Shown piece after piece: positions 47,680 through 56,716 of a stretch of 62,313 nt of DNA; the stretch's first letter is position 1, and each line of letters opens with the position of its first letter. This stretch comes from an uncultured Chloroflexota bacterium. GTDB taxonomy: Bacteria; Chloroflexota; Anaerolineae; Aggregatilineales; Phototrophicaceae. Where the stretch lies: contig CAIPFY010000274.1 of the NCBI GenBank assembly GCA_903864435.1, positions 1-62,313 on the forward strand, given 5' to 3'. A model generated the notes under the pieces. It made no database searches, was not told the origin of the DNA, and saw only the letters and a list, made by a program, of their open reading frames with translations. The translations under genes were made by a program, and so were the position numbers.

Positions 47680-48381
47680 CTATTTGAGCGATCGGTTAAA
47701 GGCTTGGCAGGCTCGGAACCGTGACCCTTCGAGATGGTTAAGCAGCGCCGCATTGAGGCGATCCGGCATCTGGCTCGCCAGTGCTTCAAAAACCTGCTCA
47801 TGCTCAAAATGGGTCGCTTCAAAGTCGCGGTGGGTAAAATGAGGCACGACCAACCGCAGATAGAGATGGACGTTGGTTTGCTGGTAGAGTTGGAACATGC
47901 GCGGTGGCCCACCACGCAGCACCAAGCGTTCGTGGAGCATCTGATCCAGCTTGAGATATTCAGCAGATACCGCTTGCCAATCGCCACGACTGGCTAGGTC
48001 ATCCATTTGTTCGCGCACCGATTGGAAGAAGGCATAGTCTTCCGGGGTAAGGTATTTGAACAGGCACAGCGCGACATAGAGTTCATAGGCGCTGCGCACT
48101 TTGTACGCTTCGTCGAGTTTGGGGACATCCACCGGCGCAACAAATGTGCCACGACGGGGGTGAATATAGACCAGACCTTCCAACTCCAGATGACTGAGCG
48201 CATCCTTAAGGGGTGTGCGGCTAACCTGCATCTGTTTTTCGAGTTCGGTCAAATCCAACCGCTGCCCCGGCATGAAATCGTGGCTGAGAATACGCTCGCG
48301 GATTTGCGCATAAACAACCTCGTTGAGCATGGGGATTGAAACGGGCTTCAAAGCCTTGTTCTGGGTATCCAACGGCTTCAC
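47680..48381 (-). CDS. GntR-family (FadR/FCD) transcriptional regulator
   Basis: 233 residues. The N-terminal winged helix (about 20-85) reads QIRERILSHDFMPGQRLDLTELEKQMQVSRTPLKDALSHLELEGLV-like sequence and is followed by an all-helical FCD ligand domain (about 95-225) with ALYL/VRSAYELYVAL and conserved His residues (HERL, HFEHEQVFEAL) that bind a metal and a small acid. It heads the minus-strand operon and lies divergent from the catabolic run at 48622. It probably represses both and responds to a pathway acid. Confidence 0.92.
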   Translation of the reverse strand: MKPLDTQNKALKPVSIPMLNEVVYAQIRERILSHDFMPGQRLDLTELEKQMQVSRTPLKDALSHLELEGLVYIHPRRGTFVAPVDVPKLDEAYKVRSAYELYVALCLFKYLTPEDYAFFQSVREQMDDLASRGDWQAVSAEYLKLDQMLHERLVLRGGPPRMFQLYQQTNVHLYLRLVVPHFTHRDFEATHFEHEQVFEALASQMPDRLNAALLNHLEGSRFRACQAFNRSLK

Positions 48382-48398
48382 CTGTAATGACCGGCAAT

Positions 48399-48419
48399 GT
48401 GAAAAATCTGAAATTTCAC
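48399..48419. promoter_or_regulatory. Candidate GntR operator
   Basis: GTGAAA (48399-48404) and TTTCAC (48414-48419) form an inverted repeat with a nine-base spacer, 18 bases upstream of the regulator start. This suggests autoregulation. Confidence 0.45.
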
Positions 48420-48548
48420 GGATTGCGCGAAACTGTGAGTATGGTAGGCTTTATTAGCGTATATGTCAAGTTTCTGCCCTGTTTTCCGCTGAAATCTGTA
48501 CGTATGGGAAGCGAAACAGGGATAACAGGGCTGTATCTCGGCAGTTTG

Positions 48549-48576
48549 TTGACAAATCTTCAATCAGTGCTATCCT
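48549..48576 (+). promoter_or_regulatory. Candidate promoter of the catabolic operon
   Basis: TTGACA (48549-48554) and TATCCT (48571-48576) are spaced 16 bases, about 45 bases upstream of the epimerase start. A weak inverted repeat GAAAT/ATTTC just downstream may be a second operator half. Confidence 0.55.
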
Positions 48577-48621
48577 AAAATCTGCAACAGAAATTTTAGA
48601 TTTCTTATCTCCAAAAGTGAT

Positions 48622-49467
48622 ATGATGCGCCAAGTGGGTATTGAGATTTTTTACTGGTTAGCGAATTGGTCTGATGAGCAGAAAAGTGCGTTTGCAAAAG
48701 CACAGCGTATCGGGTTCGATGCGGTGGAGATTTCGCTCATATCGGGGCCGGATACGCCGATTGCTGCCATGCGTGCTGAGCTTGACCAATACGGGTTGAA
48801 CGTGTTTGCCAGCATGGGGCTTCCGCTGGATAAAGACATCACCAGCCCGGATGAGGCGACCCGTCAAAAGGGCATTGAGTATCTGAAACGGTGTGTCGAA
48901 ACCGCCGCAAAATTGGGCAGTCCCATATTGGGCGGGTTGCCTTACGTCCCTTGGTTGCATTTCCCGCCGGATCGTGATCTGCGTCCTTACTATGAGCGCA
49001 GCGCAAAAGCGATCCAAGCGGTCGCCGCTACTGCTCAAGACCAGAATGTCACGCTCTGTATCGAGATTATCAATCGCTTCGAGACGTATATTTTTAATAC
49101 CGTAGCGGAGGGGTTGGACTATTTGTCGCTCGTCAACCATCCCTCGGTCAAACTCCAGCTTGATACCTACCACATGAATATGGAAGAAGATGATCTGCCC
49201 GCTGCAATCCTACTGGCGGGTAAGCAGTTAGGTCATTTTCATTGTGCCGATAGCAATCGCAAGCCGCCCGGTGGCGGGCATATCCGGTGGGCAGAAATCA
49301 AGCAAGCACTGGATACGGTTGGGTATGGTGGCCCGCTGGTGATTGAGTGCTTCCCGAATCCGCAATCTGAAACCGGACGCACAGTGAACACATGGCGATC
49401 ACTGGTGGCTGATGCGGACAGCGATGTGGCGCGGGCGCTGGCTTTGCTGCGGCGTGAGGTGGCTTGA
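48622..49467 (+). CDS. Sugar phosphate isomerase/epimerase (TIM barrel)
   Basis: 281 residues of the AP endonuclease 2-like barrel family. Metal-site motifs include VEIS near the N-terminus, CIEIINRFETYIFNT (Glu), LQLDTYHMNMEE (Asp and His), GHFHCADSNRKPPGGGHIRW (His) and VIECFPNP (Glu). This matches the D-tagatose 3-epimerase / D-psicose 3-epimerase / hydroxypyruvate isomerase group, which interconvert ketoses. No strong ribosome binding site is seen. It is the first gene of the plus-strand catabolic run. Exact substrate unknown. Confidence 0.88.
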   Translation: MMRQVGIEIFYWLANWSDEQKSAFAKAQRIGFDAVEISLISGPDTPIAAMRAELDQYGLNVFASMGLPLDKDITSPDEATRQKGIEYLKRCVETAAKLGSPILGGLPYVPWLHFPPDRDLRPYYERSAKAIQAVAATAQDQNVTLCIEIINRFETYIFNTVAEGLDYLSLVNHPSVKLQLDTYHMNMEEDDLPAAILLAGKQLGHFHCADSNRKPPGGGHIRWAEIKQALDTVGYGGPLVIECFPNPQSETGRTVNTWRSLVADADSDVARALALLRREVA

Positions 49468-49605
49468 AACGAATGCGGGGTGCAATCGCTGAAACAGCGT
49501 TGTCCATACTGGTGAATATGTGAGTGGGGAGTGGGCGATGGATTGAACTGCTGAATATGTTCGTTTGCAATGAACCCGTGATTATGAAATCTAAGGAGAA
49601 TTACT

Positions 49606-50850
49606 GTGTTTGATATGAAACGCATGACCCTCATTTTGGTGGTGCTCATGATGCTGGTTCTGAGCACAACTGCCGCACAGGATTCGGATGAGTTGATGGG
49701 TGAAGTTCCCGGTTATGCGACGTGGGCTGATGTGCTTGCGGCTGTGAAAGGCACAACCGTGAACTGGCACATGTGGGGCGGTTCGGACAAGATCAACAGC
49801 GATGTGGACAACGACATCGGTGCGCGTGTACAGGAACTATATGGCATTACCCTGAATCGCGTGCCGCTGGTTGACACCGCTGATGTGGTCAACAAGATTC
49901 TCGACGAATCGGCTGCGGGTGTGACCACTGGTTCGGTTGACCTGATCTGGATCAATGGCGAGAACTTCCGCACGTTGAAAGATGCCAGTTTGCTGTACGG
50001 CCCGTGGTCGGAAGCGATTCCGAACGCCAAGTTCGTGAATTGGGCAGACCCGTCACTGGCGTTTGACTTCGGTACGCCGGTTGAAGGCTACGAATCGCCG
50101 TGGGGACACGCACAGTTCGTCATGGAATATAATACGGCGCTGGTGGGCGATGCGCCTCCCAAGACCTTTGAAGACCTGACGGCATGGGTGGAAGCGAACC
50201 CCGGTTTGTTCACCTATCCGGCGATCCCTGATTTCACCGGCAGCGTGTTCCTGCGCCATGTGTTCTACTGGGCGGCGGGCGGCCCCGAACCATTCCTCGG
50301 CCCGTTCGATCAGGCTGTGTTTGACCAGTATGCCCCGAAGGTTTGGGAATACTTGAATGCGCTGGAGCCGAACCTGTGGCGTGCTGGCGAAACTTACCCC
50401 GAAGCCTCGGCGCTGACCGATCTGCTGGCTAATCAGGAAGTGGCCTTCAATATGGGCTATGGCCCCGGTAATGCTGCCAGCAGCATCCTCGAAGGTAAAT
50501 ACCCCGAAACGATCCGCACTTTTGTGTTCGATACGGGTACGATTTCCAACAATAACTTCGTGACCATCCCCTTCAATGCTCCGAATCCGGCTGGTGCGAT
50601 GGTGATTGCCAATTTCATGCTGGGCGAAGAATTCCAGCTGAAAATGAGCGATCCCGCACTGTGGGGCTGGCTGTCGCCGATTTCGCCGACGATGTACTCC
50701 AGCGATTTCCAGGCGGCGGTAGCGGCGTTTGAACGCCATCCGGCCACGCTGTCCACAGAAGAACTGGCTGCTGGTGCGCTCCCGGAACCGCCGTCTGCGT
50801 GGGTGACGGCGATGGAACAGGGCTGGGTTGAGAACGTTCTGCAAAAGTAA
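49606..50850 (+). CDS. ABC transporter substrate-binding protein, YnjB type
   Basis: 414 residues, GTG start 7 bases after AAGGAG. Signal peptide about 1-25 (STTAAQ, no lipobox). The segment VNWHMWGGSDKINSDVD, then YGITLNRVPLVDTADVVNKIL and GSVDLIWINGENF are hallmarks of YnjB, the binding protein of the uncharacterised YnjBCD importer in enterobacteria. The remainder is a PotD/ThiB-like binding fold. Ligand unknown; the operon suggests a nucleoside-like or ribosylated compound. Confidence 0.9.
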   Translation: MFDMKRMTLILVVLMMLVLSTTAAQDSDELMGEVPGYATWADVLAAVKGTTVNWHMWGGSDKINSDVDNDIGARVQELYGITLNRVPLVDTADVVNKILDESAAGVTTGSVDLIWINGENFRTLKDASLLYGPWSEAIPNAKFVNWADPSLAFDFGTPVEGYESPWGHAQFVMEYNTALVGDAPPKTFEDLTAWVEANPGLFTYPAIPDFTGSVFLRHVFYWAAGGPEPFLGPFDQAVFDQYAPKVWEYLNALEPNLWRAGETYPEASALTDLLANQEVAFNMGYGPGNAASSILEGKYPETIRTFVFDTGTISNNNFVTIPFNAPNPAGAMVIANFMLGEEFQLKMSDPALWGWLSPISPTMYSSDFQAAVAAFERHPATLSTEELAAGALPEPPSAWVTAMEQGWVENVLQK

Positions 50851-50924
50851 GCCTATCGGATTTGCTGGAAACCGTTCCAATTGTGTTCTGTGAAGTTATG
50901 GAACACATTGGAGAATAAAGTCAC

Positions 50925-50955
50925 AATGAGGTGCGTCTCAAGGGCGCACCTCATT
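50925..50955 (+). terminator. Intercistronic hairpin after the binding-protein gene
   Basis: AATGAGGTGCG (50925-50935) pairs perfectly with CGCACCTCATT (50945-50955). No T-run follows. It sits between binding protein and permease genes exactly as the hairpin at 6062-6093 does in the other importer. Confidence 0.65.
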
Positions 50956-50990
50956 GGATAAAGGTCTTAAAGGCTGGATGAGGAGATGTA

Positions 50991-51863
50991 ATGCGCTTTC
51001 TGACATTGATGGAAAAACTGCGCGTTCCGTTAATGATTTTCCCGGCTGTTGCTCTCATCTGTGTGTTGTTCTTTGGCGGTTTGACGGTAGGGCTGGGGCA
51101 GAGCTTGGGATATTTTCCTGCGATTGGTTCGTACAACCTCACTTTTCAATATTATTCCGATGTGTTGACCGACAGTACGTTTTTTGAATCCCTCTGGTTG
51201 ACCTTCCGTTTAGCCTTATTGAGTACCGTCTCATCATCGGTGCTGGCGATTGGGATCGCAATGGTTCTCCGTCAAAGTTTTAAGGGGAGCCGTTTTTTTA
51301 CGTTCATGTTTCAGCTCTCGATTCCCATCCCGCATCTGGTGGCGGCAGCGGGCATTGTGCTGCTGGTGAGCCAGAGCGGGCTTACGGCGCGTATTGCTTA
51401 TGCGCTGGGGTTGATTAACGTCCCCCGCGATTTCCCGGTCATGGTTTTTGATCGCCCCGGTATCGCCATACAACTCACCTATTTGTGGAAGGAAGTGCCT
51501 TTCATCGGGGTGGTGGTGCTGGCCGTTTTGCAGGGAGTTGGGCCACAGTATGAGGAGATTGCGCGCACTCTGGGCGCGAATGCGTGGCAGCGGTTTCGTT
51601 ATGTGTTGCTGCCGTTGATTATGCCGGGCGTGCTTTCGACCTCGATCATTGTGTTCGCCTACGTGTTCTCCAGCTACGAAATTCCTTTGCTGCTGGGGGT
51701 GCGCTATCCCACCACGCTGCCGGTGCTGGCCTTCAAGAACTACCAAGACCCTGACCTATCCCTGCGTCCACAGGCTATGGCGATGAGCATCATCCTGACG
51801 GTGATCGCGGTGCTGCTGTTGGTGATTTACAAGCGACTGGCAAAATACGCGGTTAATTCGTAA
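50991..51863 (+). CDS. ABC transporter permease (YnjC N-terminal-half type)
   Basis: 290 residues with about six membrane helices. The EAA-like loop reads EEIARTLGANAWQRFRYVLLPLIMPG. In Escherichia coli YnjC is one fused protein of two such halves; here the halves are separate genes (this one and 51879). It forms a heterodimeric channel with the next subunit. Confidence 0.9.
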   Translation: MRFLTLMEKLRVPLMIFPAVALICVLFFGGLTVGLGQSLGYFPAIGSYNLTFQYYSDVLTDSTFFESLWLTFRLALLSTVSSSVLAIGIAMVLRQSFKGSRFFTFMFQLSIPIPHLVAAAGIVLLVSQSGLTARIAYALGLINVPRDFPVMVFDRPGIAIQLTYLWKEVPFIGVVVLAVLQGVGPQYEEIARTLGANAWQRFRYVLLPLIMPGVLSTSIIVFAYVFSSYEIPLLLGVRYPTTLPVLAFKNYQDPDLSLRPQAMAMSIILTVIAVLLLVIYKRLAKYAVNS

Positions 51864-51878
51864 GGAGCGCCAGAGAAT

Positions 51879-52682
51879 ATGCAGAAGATTATTCGCTGGA
51901 TTGTGCTGATCTCGCTCGTGGTGGTGGCCTTAGCGCCCATTTTGCCGCAGTTCGTGTGGTCTTTTTCGCACCGCTGGTTATTCCCTTCGCTGTTGCCTAG
52001 CGAGTGGAGTCTTGAACCGTGGGAATATGCTTTTTCTACGTCTTCACGGGTGGGAGAAGCCTTTATCAGCAGTATGGCCATCGGGATTGTGGTGTCGCTG
52101 CTCTCGATCATCGTGGGACTACCCGCTTCACGGGCGCTGGCGCTGTATGATTTTCGCGGCAAATCGGTCATTGAGTGGTTGCTAATGGTGCCGATCATTG
52201 TGCCGGGGATCGTTGCGACGATGGGTATTCATCAGGTGTTCATTCGCTTACGACTGACCGATACGTTTATCGGCGTGTGTCTGGTGCATCTCATCCCTTG
52301 CATTCCCTATATGGTGCTGGTCATGTCCAGCGTGTTTGCCAATTACGGCACCGATCTGGAAGATACGGCTCGCACGCTTGGCGCGGGGCCGGTCAGCGTG
52401 TTCCGCTATGTCACGCTGCCGGGAATATTGCCCGGTTTGCTGGTTTCGACCATGTTCACCTTCCTCATTTCGTGGGGGCAGTACATCACAACGGTACTCA
52501 TCGGTGGCGGTTCGATCATTACGCTGCCAATGGTGCTGTTTCCGTTTATTGCCGGCACGAACTACTCGAATGCAGCTTCTATCAGTTTGATCTTCGTAGC
52601 GCCTGCGATTCTGGTGCTGATATTTACGTCACGGCAGCTTGGACGTGAGTCCGCTGTGATGGGAGGGTTTGGCAAGCTATGA
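51879..52682 (+). CDS. ABC transporter permease (YnjC C-terminal-half type)
   Basis: 267 residues, about six membrane helices, coupling loop EDTARTLGAGPVSVFRYVTLPGILPG. It begins 15 bases after the first permease, and its stop overlaps the ATPase start (ATGA). Confidence 0.9.
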   Translation: MQKIIRWIVLISLVVVALAPILPQFVWSFSHRWLFPSLLPSEWSLEPWEYAFSTSSRVGEAFISSMAIGIVVSLLSIIVGLPASRALALYDFRGKSVIEWLLMVPIIVPGIVATMGIHQVFIRLRLTDTFIGVCLVHLIPCIPYMVLVMSSVFANYGTDLEDTARTLGAGPVSVFRYVTLPGILPGLLVSTMFTFLISWGQYITTVLIGGGSIITLPMVLFPFIAGTNYSNAASISLIFVAPAILVLIFTSRQLGRESAVMGGFGKL

Positions 52683-53722
52683 CCACCGTCGTACTGCGCG
52701 ATTTGACGCGCCGTTTTGGGAATGTGACTGCTGTAGACCGCCTGAATCTGGAAATTGCTTCCGGTGAACTGGTTGCCTTTCTAGGGCCGTCTGGCTGTGG
52801 TAAGACGACCACGTTGCGCATGATTACCGGATTACTGCTGCCCATCTCCGGGGATGTGCTTTTTGATGGCAAATCCATGATTACGGTTCCGACTGAGAAG
52901 CGGGGCGCAGTGATGGTGTTCCAGAAGCATCTGTTGTTCCCCACGATGAATGTGGGACAGAATGTGGGCTTCGGGCTGCGGATGCAGGGTGTTGAAAAGA
53001 AAGAGATGAACCGCCGCGTGAGTGAGATTCTGGAACTTGTGAAACTACCGGGTTTCGAGAATCGCCGCGCACATGAGCTTTCGGGCGGTCAGCAGCAGCG
53101 CGTGGCGTTGGCGCGTGCGCTGGTGGTTCGGCCTAAAGTGCTGCTTCTGGATGAACCCCTCGCCAATTTGGACGCGAACCTGCGGTTGGAGATGCGTGAA
53201 CTAATTCGCAGTATCCAGCGCGAAATGGGGATCAGTTCGGTTTTTGTGACCCACGATCAGGAAGAAGCCGTGATGCTGGCGGATCGTATCGCGCTGATGT
53301 TTGACGGCGTGCTTCAGCAGTACGATGTGCCGCAAGCGTTCTACCAGAAACCTTTGTCAACACGGGTCGCCCATTTCTTTCGCAACGATAATGCGCTGGC
53401 AGGCACCCGTCGCGGGGATGTGGTGGAGACGGCGCTGGGAACACTGCGCGTTGATGCTGCGCGAGTGCAGCAACCGGATGGTCAGGTGCTAGTGACTGTT
53501 CGCCCGGAAGATGTTCGGCTGAATCCAGAAGCAGGCAGTCCGAATTGTATTCAGGCTAAAGTGCTGCTGGTGGTTTATATGGGGACACACACCCAGTTAC
53601 AACTGGATGTGGGCGGGCATACATGGCTGGTACATAGTGACGCGGACTTTCAGGCAAGGGTAGGGGAGACTATTCCGATAGAACTTCCCGCCTCCCGTTT
53701 GTGGCTGCTGCCGGCAAACTAG
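52679..53722 (+). CDS. ABC transporter ATP-binding protein (YnjD/PotA-like)
   Basis: 347 residues. Walker A GPSGCGKTTTL (about 37-47), Q-loop VMVFQKHLLFP, signature LSGGQQQRVALARAL, Walker B VLLLDEPLANLD and switch His in FVTHDQEE are all intact. A C-terminal TOBE domain (about 245-345: VRPEDVRLNPEAG, VVYMGTHTQLQLDVGG) is present. YnjD of Escherichia coli is shorter and lacks this domain, so this ATPase is closer to PotA/UgpC. It powers the adjacent permease pair. Confidence 0.93.
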   Translation: MTTVVLRDLTRRFGNVTAVDRLNLEIASGELVAFLGPSGCGKTTTLRMITGLLLPISGDVLFDGKSMITVPTEKRGAVMVFQKHLLFPTMNVGQNVGFGLRMQGVEKKEMNRRVSEILELVKLPGFENRRAHELSGGQQQRVALARALVVRPKVLLLDEPLANLDANLRLEMRELIRSIQREMGISSVFVTHDQEEAVMLADRIALMFDGVLQQYDVPQAFYQKPLSTRVAHFFRNDNALAGTRRGDVVETALGTLRVDAARVQQPDGQVLVTVRPEDVRLNPEAGSPNCIQAKVLLVVYMGTHTQLQLDVGGHTWLVHSDADFQARVGETIPIELPASRLWLLPAN

Positions 53723-53748
53723 ACAGTCATTCAAAGGACGGTCATCCC

Positions 53749-54822
53749 ATGAATTCCTCAAGGCTGTTTCAAAAAGTCTATGGTTGCCTGCTCGGTGGTG
53801 CAATTGGCGATGCGCTGGGTGGCCCGGTGGAATTGTGGACGACTGAGAAAATCCGCCAAACCTACGGGAATCTCGATCATTTCGTGCCTTATGACCGTGA
53901 TCCCAGTCATCACGGGCAATTCCGCAACGCTCCCGGTGTGTACACCGATGACACGCGGTTGAAACATCTCCTCTGTCAGGCGATCTTTCACGCGGGCGGC
54001 AAACCCCGCGCCGGTGATGTGGCGCATGTGCTGGCGACGGCTTATCACCACGCTCCCGATGAACTGCATCAGGGCTTCGTGGAGGAATATTATCTCAAAG
54101 CGATCTGGGGGCGGGATAAAGTCATTTTCGGTGGCGAACCGACTAATGGCGCGATCATGGCGAATTCGCCGCTTGGCTTGATTTGCGCGTGCCGACCGGA
54201 TGAGGCTTATCAACTCGGCTTCGATCTGGCGTTCTTCACCGATGGACATGCGAAGACGGCTGCCGCTATGCTGGTGGCGGCCATTGCGGAAGCCATGCGT
54301 CCTGCGCCAACGGTGGACAGCGTGATCGAAGCGGCGCGGGCGGTGCATGTGCGCTTTGCACGCCGCCGCGAAGGCGACCACTGGCATATGACCCCTTGGC
54401 GTTACGACCCCAATCTGAAATTTCTGGATGAGGCGCTGGTGATTGCGCGGCGCGAACGTGATGTGTTTGCGATCCGTGAACCGTTGATGAACCTTCTGGA
54501 ATGGGGGCATCTGTTTTCAGAGTCGGTGCATACGCTGGTGGTGGCGTTGGCGATGTTCGTGGCTGCCGAAGGGGATTTTCGCCAAGCGATCATCGGCGCG
54601 GTGATGTATGGGCGCGATAAAGACAGTTATGCCAGCGTAGTCGGGGCGTTGGCGGGCGCGTTTCATGGCCTAGAAGCCATTCCTGCCGAGTGGATTCAAC
54701 CCGTACTGGATGGCAACCCTGAACCCGATATGCGCGATTACGCACAGCGTTTGACTGACCTGATACAGGCGGATTACCGGCAGTCGCTGAAAAATATGGA
54801 CGATTTAGGTGCATTGTTGTGA
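53749..54822 (+). CDS. ADP-ribosylglycohydrolase-family protein
   Basis: 357 residues from ATG 53749 (AAAGGA upstream); the longer frame from 53701 overlaps the ATPase stop and is unlikely. The N-terminus KVYGCLLGGAIGDALGGPVELW and VYTDDTRLKHLL carry the family's dinuclear metal residues (GDALG; TDDT). A second metal motif is seen in GRDKDSYASVVGALAGAFHG. Classical members remove ADP-ribose from proteins, but many genomic-context members act on small ribosylated molecules. Placement between an importer and nucleoside-cleaving enzymes favours the second role. Confidence 0.9.
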   Translation: MNSSRLFQKVYGCLLGGAIGDALGGPVELWTTEKIRQTYGNLDHFVPYDRDPSHHGQFRNAPGVYTDDTRLKHLLCQAIFHAGGKPRAGDVAHVLATAYHHAPDELHQGFVEEYYLKAIWGRDKVIFGGEPTNGAIMANSPLGLICACRPDEAYQLGFDLAFFTDGHAKTAAAMLVAAIAEAMRPAPTVDSVIEAARAVHVRFARRREGDHWHMTPWRYDPNLKFLDEALVIARRERDVFAIREPLMNLLEWGHLFSESVHTLVVALAMFVAAEGDFRQAIIGAVMYGRDKDSYASVVGALAGAFHGLEAIPAEWIQPVLDGNPEPDMRDYAQRLTDLIQADYRQSLKNMDDLGALL

Positions 54823-54844
54823 TACCAAAAGGGATGAAATAGCT

Positions 54845-55927
54845 ATGCCACAGTTTCCACAACTTTCTGATGATGCGATGCGCCGGATGCTTGAACCGGC
54901 TGCGGGATCCATCCGGCTCATCATTGATACCGATACCCATAATGAAATTGACGATCAGTTCACACTGGCATGGGCGCTTTTGTCGCAAGATCGCTTGTCG
55001 CTGGAAGGTGTGTGTGCAGAACCTTATTCCTTCCGGCATCACCGCGAACCGATGATTGCTGCTTATGATTTGCTCAAGCAGAACCGTGATGCAGTGCTTC
55101 CTTCTGAATTATTGCCCATGCGCCGTTTCGCTTTGAACCATCTTCAAATCGGGACTGACCCGCGTAATATACGCTTTGTGAATCCTGATGAAGGAATGGA
55201 ACTGAGCTATCAGGAAATTCAGAAGGTGTTTGGTCTGATGAATGAAAATTCGGCAGGCAAAGTGTTCCGGGGTTCGCCCGGTTATCTGCCTTCGCTGGAG
55301 AAGCCAATCCGCAGCGAGTCCGCCGAATTCATCATCGAACGGGCGCTTGCACAGGATGACCGCCCACTGTATATCGCCGCGATTGGTTGTGTGACGAATA
55401 TCGCTTCGGCGCTGTTGATGGCACCGGAAATTGCCTCGCGCATTGTGGTGCTGTGGACTTCGACCTATCCCTCGTTCGTCAATCTCTCGCATCAGCCGTC
55501 TCTCAATCTGGTGCAGGATATTCCCGCCTCGCAACTGTTATATGACTGCGGTGTGCCGCTGGTGTTTCTGCCCGGTTACTATGTGGGCGAACAACTCAAA
55601 CTGTCGCTGGCAGATATGGAAACCTATGTGCGCGGCAAAGGCAAAATCGGGGATTATCTGTATCACCTGTATACGCATAACCCGATTCACCCGATGTTTG
55701 GCATCAACGATCATTACGCACGTACATGGGTCATCTGGGATCTAATTGACATCGCGTGGTTGTTGCAGCCCGAATGGGTTCCTTCACAATTGGTACGCGC
55801 ACCGCACCTGACAGATGATTTGTACTGGGCGGCACAACGCAACGCCCATTGGATGCGCGAGGCGTTCGGGATTGACCGTGATGCCATCTTCCGCGACCTG
55901 TTCACCAAGCTAGAAAAAGCCCCTTAG
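54845..55927 (+). CDS. Inosine/uridine-preferring nucleoside hydrolase-family protein
   Basis: 360 residues from ATG 54845 (AAGGGA upstream). The calcium-binding signature at the N-terminus reads IIDTDTHNEIDDQFTLAWAL, a variant of the family DTDPGxDDxxA. IGCVTNIASALLMAPEIASRIVVLW corresponds to the family's LGPLTNIA motif. The central insertion is longer than in classical enzymes, so substrate preference may differ. It should hydrolyse an N-ribosidic bond to a free sugar and a base. Confidence 0.9.
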   Translation: MPQFPQLSDDAMRRMLEPAAGSIRLIIDTDTHNEIDDQFTLAWALLSQDRLSLEGVCAEPYSFRHHREPMIAAYDLLKQNRDAVLPSELLPMRRFALNHLQIGTDPRNIRFVNPDEGMELSYQEIQKVFGLMNENSAGKVFRGSPGYLPSLEKPIRSESAEFIIERALAQDDRPLYIAAIGCVTNIASALLMAPEIASRIVVLWTSTYPSFVNLSHQPSLNLVQDIPASQLLYDCGVPLVFLPGYYVGEQLKLSLADMETYVRGKGKIGDYLYHLYTHNPIHPMFGINDHYARTWVIWDLIDIAWLLQPEWVPSQLVRAPHLTDDLYWAAQRNAHWMREAFGIDRDAIFRDLFTKLEKAP

Positions 55928-55945
55928 TACCGAGAGGGAGGCTGC

Positions 55946-56701
55946 ATGGCAGATTTTCGTTCGATCAAGGATATTCCCGCCGAAGAATGGCTGACGGCGA
56001 TGAAGCTCGCGCCGGAAGATGTTCCCGATGTGGTGATTGTGGAGGGCAGTTGGTGGCGGCAGCAGCGCACCGACTGGCGATTGGGCTATCTGACGGATGT
56101 TCGGGAACTGGAATTCCCGGACATCTTCTGGGGACGCTGGCGGAATAAGAAGGTTGCTTTTTGCTGCGCTTATGGTGCGGCACGGACGGTTGAGATTATT
56201 CACCTGTTCGGGGTGCTGGGGACGAAACTGGCGGTGCAGATCGGAACCTGCGGGGGGTTGCAATCGCACCTCGCGCCGGGCGATATCATCTTGCCAGAAG
56301 TGGCTTTCTGCCGCGAAGGGGTAGCCGAGATGTACGGCGCTCATGATGCGGTACTGGGTTCACGCGAGTGGATTGACCGCGCCGAAACGCTGCTACGCGC
56401 CCGCAATCACACCTTGTATCGTGGGACGCATGTCACATGGTCATCTCTGTTTACCGAGACACCCCAGATGATGGAAGCATGGCATCAGGCAGGTATTCTG
56501 TCGGTTGAGATGGAGACGGCGACCACGTTTGCGGTAGCGCGGTATTTTAATATGGCTGCGGTATCGCTGGTGGTGGTGTGGGATGATTTGACGCGGGGTA
56601 GGCGGTTTCTCGACCCCTTGCCGCCGGGCGGCTTGGAAGCACTCAACCGGAGTAACACGGCGGTTTATGAAGTGGCACTGGCGCTGGCGGAACAGGTGTA
56701 G
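55946..56701 (+). CDS. Nucleoside phosphorylase-family protein
   Basis: 251 residues. Motifs of the PNP/UDP family: VQIGTCGGLQSHLAPGDIILPEVAFCREG near the middle and ILSVEMETATTFAVARYF, where Glu-Met-Glu contacts the ribose. It would cleave a nucleoside with phosphate to give a sugar 1-phosphate and base. It is the third consecutive gene for an N-glycosidic-bond enzyme, so the three may act on different forms of one compound. Confidence 0.9.
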   Translation: MADFRSIKDIPAEEWLTAMKLAPEDVPDVVIVEGSWWRQQRTDWRLGYLTDVRELEFPDIFWGRWRNKKVAFCCAYGAARTVEIIHLFGVLGTKLAVQIGTCGGLQSHLAPGDIILPEVAFCREGVAEMYGAHDAVLGSREWIDRAETLLRARNHTLYRGTHVTWSSLFTETPQMMEAWHQAGILSVEMETATTFAVARYFNMAAVSLVVVWDDLTRGRRFLDPLPPGGLEALNRSNTAVYEVALALAEQV

Positions 56702-56716
56702 GCAAAGGCTTTATGA

